Program-made: the position numbers and the translations under genes
Source: Sclerodactyla briareus
Taxonomy: Eukaryota; Echinodermata; Holothuroidea; Dendrochirotida; Sclerodactylidae
DNA length: 64,000 bases
Assembly (NCBI GenBank): GCA_026419785.1
Contig: JAODTK010005010.1
Coordinates: forward strand, 62,001-126,000
Direction: 5' to 3'
Shown: positions 58,295 through 64,000 of the stretch, in pieces
Layout of the letters: the number at the start of each line of letters is the position of its first letter
Numbering within the stretch: the stretch's first letter is position 1
Notes under the pieces: model-generated
Told to the model about the DNA's origin: nothing
Seen by the model: only the letters and a program-made list of their open reading frames with translations
Database searches by the model: none

Positions 58295-58660
58295 AACACT
58301 GATGATAGATAGATATATGAGATAGCGTAGATAGATAGATAGAGATCGATATATAGATAAATAGATACTAGTTAGATATATAGATAATATAGATAATAGA
58401 TATATATATATGTAGATTGGAAAACCCGCTCTGAACCACGGACCAACGGATAGAAGATAATAAATAGATAGATAGATAGATAGATATATAGATAGATGAT
58501 AGATCGATCGATAGATAGATATATAGATAGTATAGAGAATAGATAGATATATAGATAGATAGAGTATAGGTGGATGTGGACGGACGATCAGATGGATGGA
58601 TGGATGGATGGATGGATCTATAGATAGATAGATAATAGATAAGATATAGATAGATAGTTT
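58295..58660. repeat. degenerate GATA/GGAT microsatellite
   Basis: GATA units mixed with GATATA, a GGATGGATGGAT stretch near 58590-58615 and unrelated interruptions (58415-58455). It directly abuts the 3' end of the minus-strand LINE. Confidence 0.88.
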
Positions 58661-60810
58661 AGTTTATTTGCGTTTTAGTTTAGTGAATAAGGGTCATCGG
58701 ACAAATCCTCATACCGACCCCGAATCCACAAACCCCCCAGGAAAGAAAAATGAACCAAAACTCGAACTAAATAATACGCCCTTGATTCCTGAAAAATAAT
58801 CAAGACTGTTCTGAACGCATTCACACTCTTAGATAGAGCAACAACATTTTCAGGAAGACAATTCCACGCATTGATCACTCTCTGCGAAGAAATATTTACG
58901 ATGTCCAATCTGCAGCGCTTGCCACGAAAGCTTGAGGACACTGGCCTCTATTTGCAAGTAAACATTGGAAATTTCAAAGAATTAGTGGAAAGACAGGCCA
59001 TCGGGTCATGGACAATTGAAAAACATGAATCAATTCACCCGAATTCGCCTCAGCTCCATGGGAGTTAGACCGAGACGCCTTAATCTTTCGTCGTAAGAAA
59101 ATTGTCAGACAGTGAATCATTCTAGTTGCCCTCCCCCCTACGCTGAACGTTCTCAATTCACTGCTTGTCTTTTGCAAGTAGGGATTCCACAATTGTAAGA
59201 AACTCTAGGTGCGGTCTCACCAGTGCTTAACAGCATGACAAACACTATCATTATCAAGGAAAACTGAGGGGACGTCTAATCAAGCCAGGAATCCAATACG
59301 TTCTAGCAGATCGGCACACGCGTGGAAGGTTTCAAAGAGAATCGAAAACACCCCCAGATCTTTTTCTGAAAGCACTCCTGAATATTCGGCCATTCAACTT
59401 GGAGGGAGCGTTGCGATTGTGAAAACCACCGGAATAACTTTGCATTGCGACATTGAAAAACATCGGCCAGTCGGAAGACCATTTGGAAATTATATCCAGA
59501 TCCCTATGAAACAATAGCAGGCAGCAATCAGTCGAACCGACCTCCCGATTTCCAAACTTAGTATCGTCTGAGAACTTAACCCTTGAATAAACAGAACCTT
59601 CAAGATCGTCAAATACGCCAGAAAACAGGGAGCGGCCCAAGCACCGATCCCTGGGGACACCAATAGGACCTTGTGCCAAGAAGACGACCGCCAAATGACA
59701 ATCGTTGTTCCAGTTATGAAGACCACTCACGAATCCACTTGTGGACATTCCCCTCAATACCAAAGCTCTCCAACTTGAGAAAGAGAGCTCATGAGGAACC
59801 TTGTCAAAGCTTTCTGAAAGTACAGGGAAAAATTATATCAACAGCATTGCGGGTGCACCAGAACATGAAACATCTTCCATAAATTCCAAGAGATTAGTCA
59901 AACCGAACGATCCCTTCTAAACCATGCTTGAGAATCTCTAATCCGCCTATGGGTCATTGAAATAATCAACCATTGATCCGCGACTGATTGATCCATTACC
60001 TTGGCAGCCACCACACTATAAGGACTGACTGGCCTGTAATACAAGGAAGAGACCGTTTACCTTTCTTGAAAATAGGAGAAACATTTGCTCTCCTCCAATC
60101 ATCTGAACAATACCCTTTCTTGTAGAGTCCTGATTGAAAATAAGGCTAGTGAACGGACACTTCTCGGCAAGGGATTTTAGTAGAAGGATAACTCCGTCAG
60201 GACCAGGAGCTTTATCACTTTGGAGCTTCTGCAGTTTCTCCTTTACTAACCAGACGAAACACCAATACCAATACTGTGCGGAGAAACCCCGACAACTAGG
60301 TCACCAAAATTATCAAGTTCTCATGAGTAAAAACCGACGAGAAGTAATTATTAAGAAAACCTTAGCCATCTACTGGCTAGGGCTGATTGTATATACCGAG
60401 GGGAATATATCAAAGGAACATGCTGTCCTGACTTTCTTGCTTCCCCCTCACATGAGAGAAAAATGCACGAGGATTCTCTTTGATACTAGAGGCAATCTGC
60501 CTCTCGAAATCAAGTTGGCGCCAGAAACTAAACGCTGGACAAGCTTTTGCTGAACTTTGAAATCCTCTAGATCGGACACGGACCCAGAAGAACGATAAAA
60601 GCGCAATAAATGGCGCTTACGTTTGATGGCCAGAAAAATTCCCTTTTATCCAAGAAGCATATGTTCTTACTGCGACGTTTTCATCCAAGGAACGTAAACT
60701 TTCAAAACCTCGTTAACCTTTTCAATGAAACACATTCCAGAGTCAACGAATTCGTACTTCTAACAATTACATTACAGAATTGCTGCCGTTGGGGAGGTGG
60801 ATACTGCTAA
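58661..60810 (-). mobile_element. CR1/Jockey-group LINE, decayed, 5'-truncated
   Basis: Minus strand, from high to low: a linker with 'YRSSGSVSDLEDFKVQQKL' near 60.57 kb; RT entry 'KAPGPDGVILLLKSLAEKC'-like near 60.19 kb; an 'ESFDKVPHELSFS' segment near 59.80 kb; 'GVPRDRCLGRSL' near 59.65 kb (normally GVPQGSVLGPLL); 'SDDTKFGN' where YADD-type residues should be (about 59.57 kb); 'RDLDIISKWSSDW' near 59.49 kb; 'MELRRIR' type wording near 59.05 kb; and C-terminal 'SSQRVINAWNCLPENVVAL' near 58.85 kb. The longest single open piece is 143 codons (59332-59763). Frameshifts separate the rest. The endonuclease part is absent. Family members at 11.9, 42.1 and 49.0 kb share its 3' end. Confidence 0.87.
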
Positions 60811-61564
60811 TCCCCTTCATGTGTGGTGAGGAATGTAAACCTTTACCCACGTCTGGGAGCTACCCTCCCCAAGCAGTCATTAAATCTACCCATTGCCTGC
60901 ACTATCTACTCCATGGCAGGTGTCGCTGTGGCCTGCTTTGGACTGCCTAACTGTATATTTTATTTATTATAAAGGCGACTTGATTTTTGTCTGTGGGACA
61001 AATTCAGACAAGCTTCACATCAAATTGGGTCTACACTACCCAACAGTTCAATATCTTCTGTCAGATTTGCCTAAAAACCCAAGTCTTATTTTTTGGTATG
61101 CCGTCAAGAACTTGCCGCTAGGCTGGACATGCCAGTACTCCAAAGCTGTCAAGTGTGCAGCGATTTGTGGCTTTGTGGTACGTTTATTCTTGGCTGATAA
61201 CAATATTTTACGAGTATTTTATGGCCGATCGGCCATGAATTGTGGGCTCCCAACGCAAAAAAATTCTGTTAATAGATGGCAATCCTAACTTGCTAATAAC
61301 AAAGCCTGGAAATTGTGCACCATGACCATGTGCACGCTTAGCGAACAGGGAACAAGCTCTACCACTTGTGGGATATTGCACAGGACAAAGGACCCATTGA
61401 AAGCTAAAATATCGGTGATCCCTTGCACCGAGCTTACCCCAAGGCTCTCTACATTATCTACAGACTCTGGATCACTGCTCAAAACTAAACGTCCCAAAAT
61501 ATTATGCTTAATGTAGGAAAATGGACATGTAATGAGAAAGGAAACAATCCTGCGTGACATTGAT
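60811..61564. other. unassigned stretch with open frames
   Basis: The + frame 60893-61288 (131 codons) is open. The minus frame continuing out of the GATA array reads non-repetitive sequence over 61290-61550. I recognise neither. No convincing splice sites bound them. Confidence 0.3.
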
Positions 61565-61573
61565 AGATACGAC

Positions 61574-63240
<1,667 letters not shown>

Positions 63241-63310
63241 AATGATATTACAGACAGGACACTAGAAAAAGGCTGATGTTTAGCGAGTTAGTGATTAATG
63301 AAAACAACCA
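63241..63310 (-). mobile_element. 3' end fragment of the 18.6-kb LINE family
   Basis: 'ATTACAGACAGGACACTAGAAAAA' and 'GCGAGTTAGTGA' match 18625-18665 ('ATACAGACAGGACACTAGAAAAA', 'CGAGCTAGTGA') in the same order and orientation. Confidence 0.6.
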
Positions 63311-64000
63311 GGCTAGGCCAATTTGAGTGATTTCGGGTCCAGGGTCTATAGGCAACGTGCGAAACTAATTTTGTAGGGGCACTTTGTGTTAGCACTCAAT
63401 GGAGCAAGCCAGGAAAATAATATATTTCACTTATTTGTGTGTCGCCACCAAATCCTGATTATGCTCTTGTTATTCTACTTCACATAAAAATTGAGGAATT
63501 CTGATCGAAATACAATTTTTCCAACTCAAATCAAGCATTTTCTAGGAAGAGGTACAAGATGTTAATGTTTTTCCGCCTCAAAGTGTGAGTGGACAATAAA
63601 AAATGATGTGGAAACCGTCACAAATGACTGAAAAACAATTTGCTGATTCTATTGCAAGGTTTAAGGAAGGGTGTGCAAAATGGAGTGGGTTGAGGACGAT
63701 ATACAACGTAGTCCGTGAAAGTCATTACGTTGCGGTGAAGGTGGTGGATCGGTTTTAATACAATACCTTGGGGAGATTGTAATACGGCGGTTAGGAGAAA
63801 ACCAGCGTAATATGGATTAGTGTCACTGGATACAGTTAATAATAAACACTCCTTGTGGTGAACCTGTACTGTACTCCACAGGTAAGTATACGGGAACCTG
63901 GCCATCATATGTGCATAGCGGAATCAGGCTAGTCGGTGATGCAGGAAACTTGTGGTTCTCGAAACGGCTGCTCTCGGTTCAACAGTAGATTAGTACAGGA
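63311..64000. other. unassigned stretch
   Basis: No recognised gene or repeat. The minus frame 63618-63908 is anonymous. Confidence 0.3.

Overview
The window looks like gene-poor nuclear DNA from an animal, most likely a marine invertebrate and possibly a deuterostome (echinoderm, hemichordate or cephalochordate). The clade is inferred, not shown. The case for an animal is short GT-AG exons in kilobases of non-coding DNA, decayed LINEs of several clades, a hAT DNA transposon, many dispersed and tandem repeats, and an extracellular lectin-type gene built from shuffled phase-1 exons. There are no operons, no phage genes and no CRISPR array.

The one host gene I can support lies on the + strand between 36.7 and 43.9 kb. 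It has a C-type lectin domain exon (36748-37131), two related pairs of short exons that encode Thr/Pro-rich linkers (41035-41100 and 41737-41803; 42023-42075 and 43076-43128), and a Cys-bearing exon resembling a PAN/apple domain (43722-43921). Both ends of the gene are unseen. Exon lengths of 66, 67, 53, 53 and 200 nt mean the frame stays open only if the 67-nt exon is joined to exactly one of the two near-identical 53-nt exons, or if both are skipped. This suggests mutually exclusive splicing, but small indels or sequence errors could produce the same pattern. The lectin exon itself carries a compensating pair of 1-nt shifts.

Most of the rest is transposon-derived. A hAT element with degenerate terminal inverted repeats and a 7/8-matching 8-bp target duplication fills 8505-11092. 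L1/Tx1-like LINE remnants lie at 13.1-14.3 kb and 37.3-39.5 kb, the second split by a dispersed repeat. CR1/Jockey-group LINE remnants lie on the minus strand at 18.6-21.2, 22.4-25.7 and 58.7-60.8 kb, with 3' fragments near 11.9, 42.1, 49.0 and 63.2 kb. A C-terminal fragment of another LINE type sits between two ATT microsatellites at 39.9-40.4 kb.

Other repeats include a ~1-kb GATA array (61.57-62.60 kb), TA, ATT, TAA, GAT, CACT and AAAT microsatellites, arrays based on GGCCTC, GAGACC or GAGTAC that end in CTACAACACTG-like sequence, and several repeats carrying direct AGGTCA repeats with 4-bp spacing (a nuclear-receptor-type DR4). Stretches 1-0.7, 3.7-6.5, 14.9-18.6, 25.7-28.8, 29.3-33.5 and 60.8-61.6 kb hold nothing I can name.
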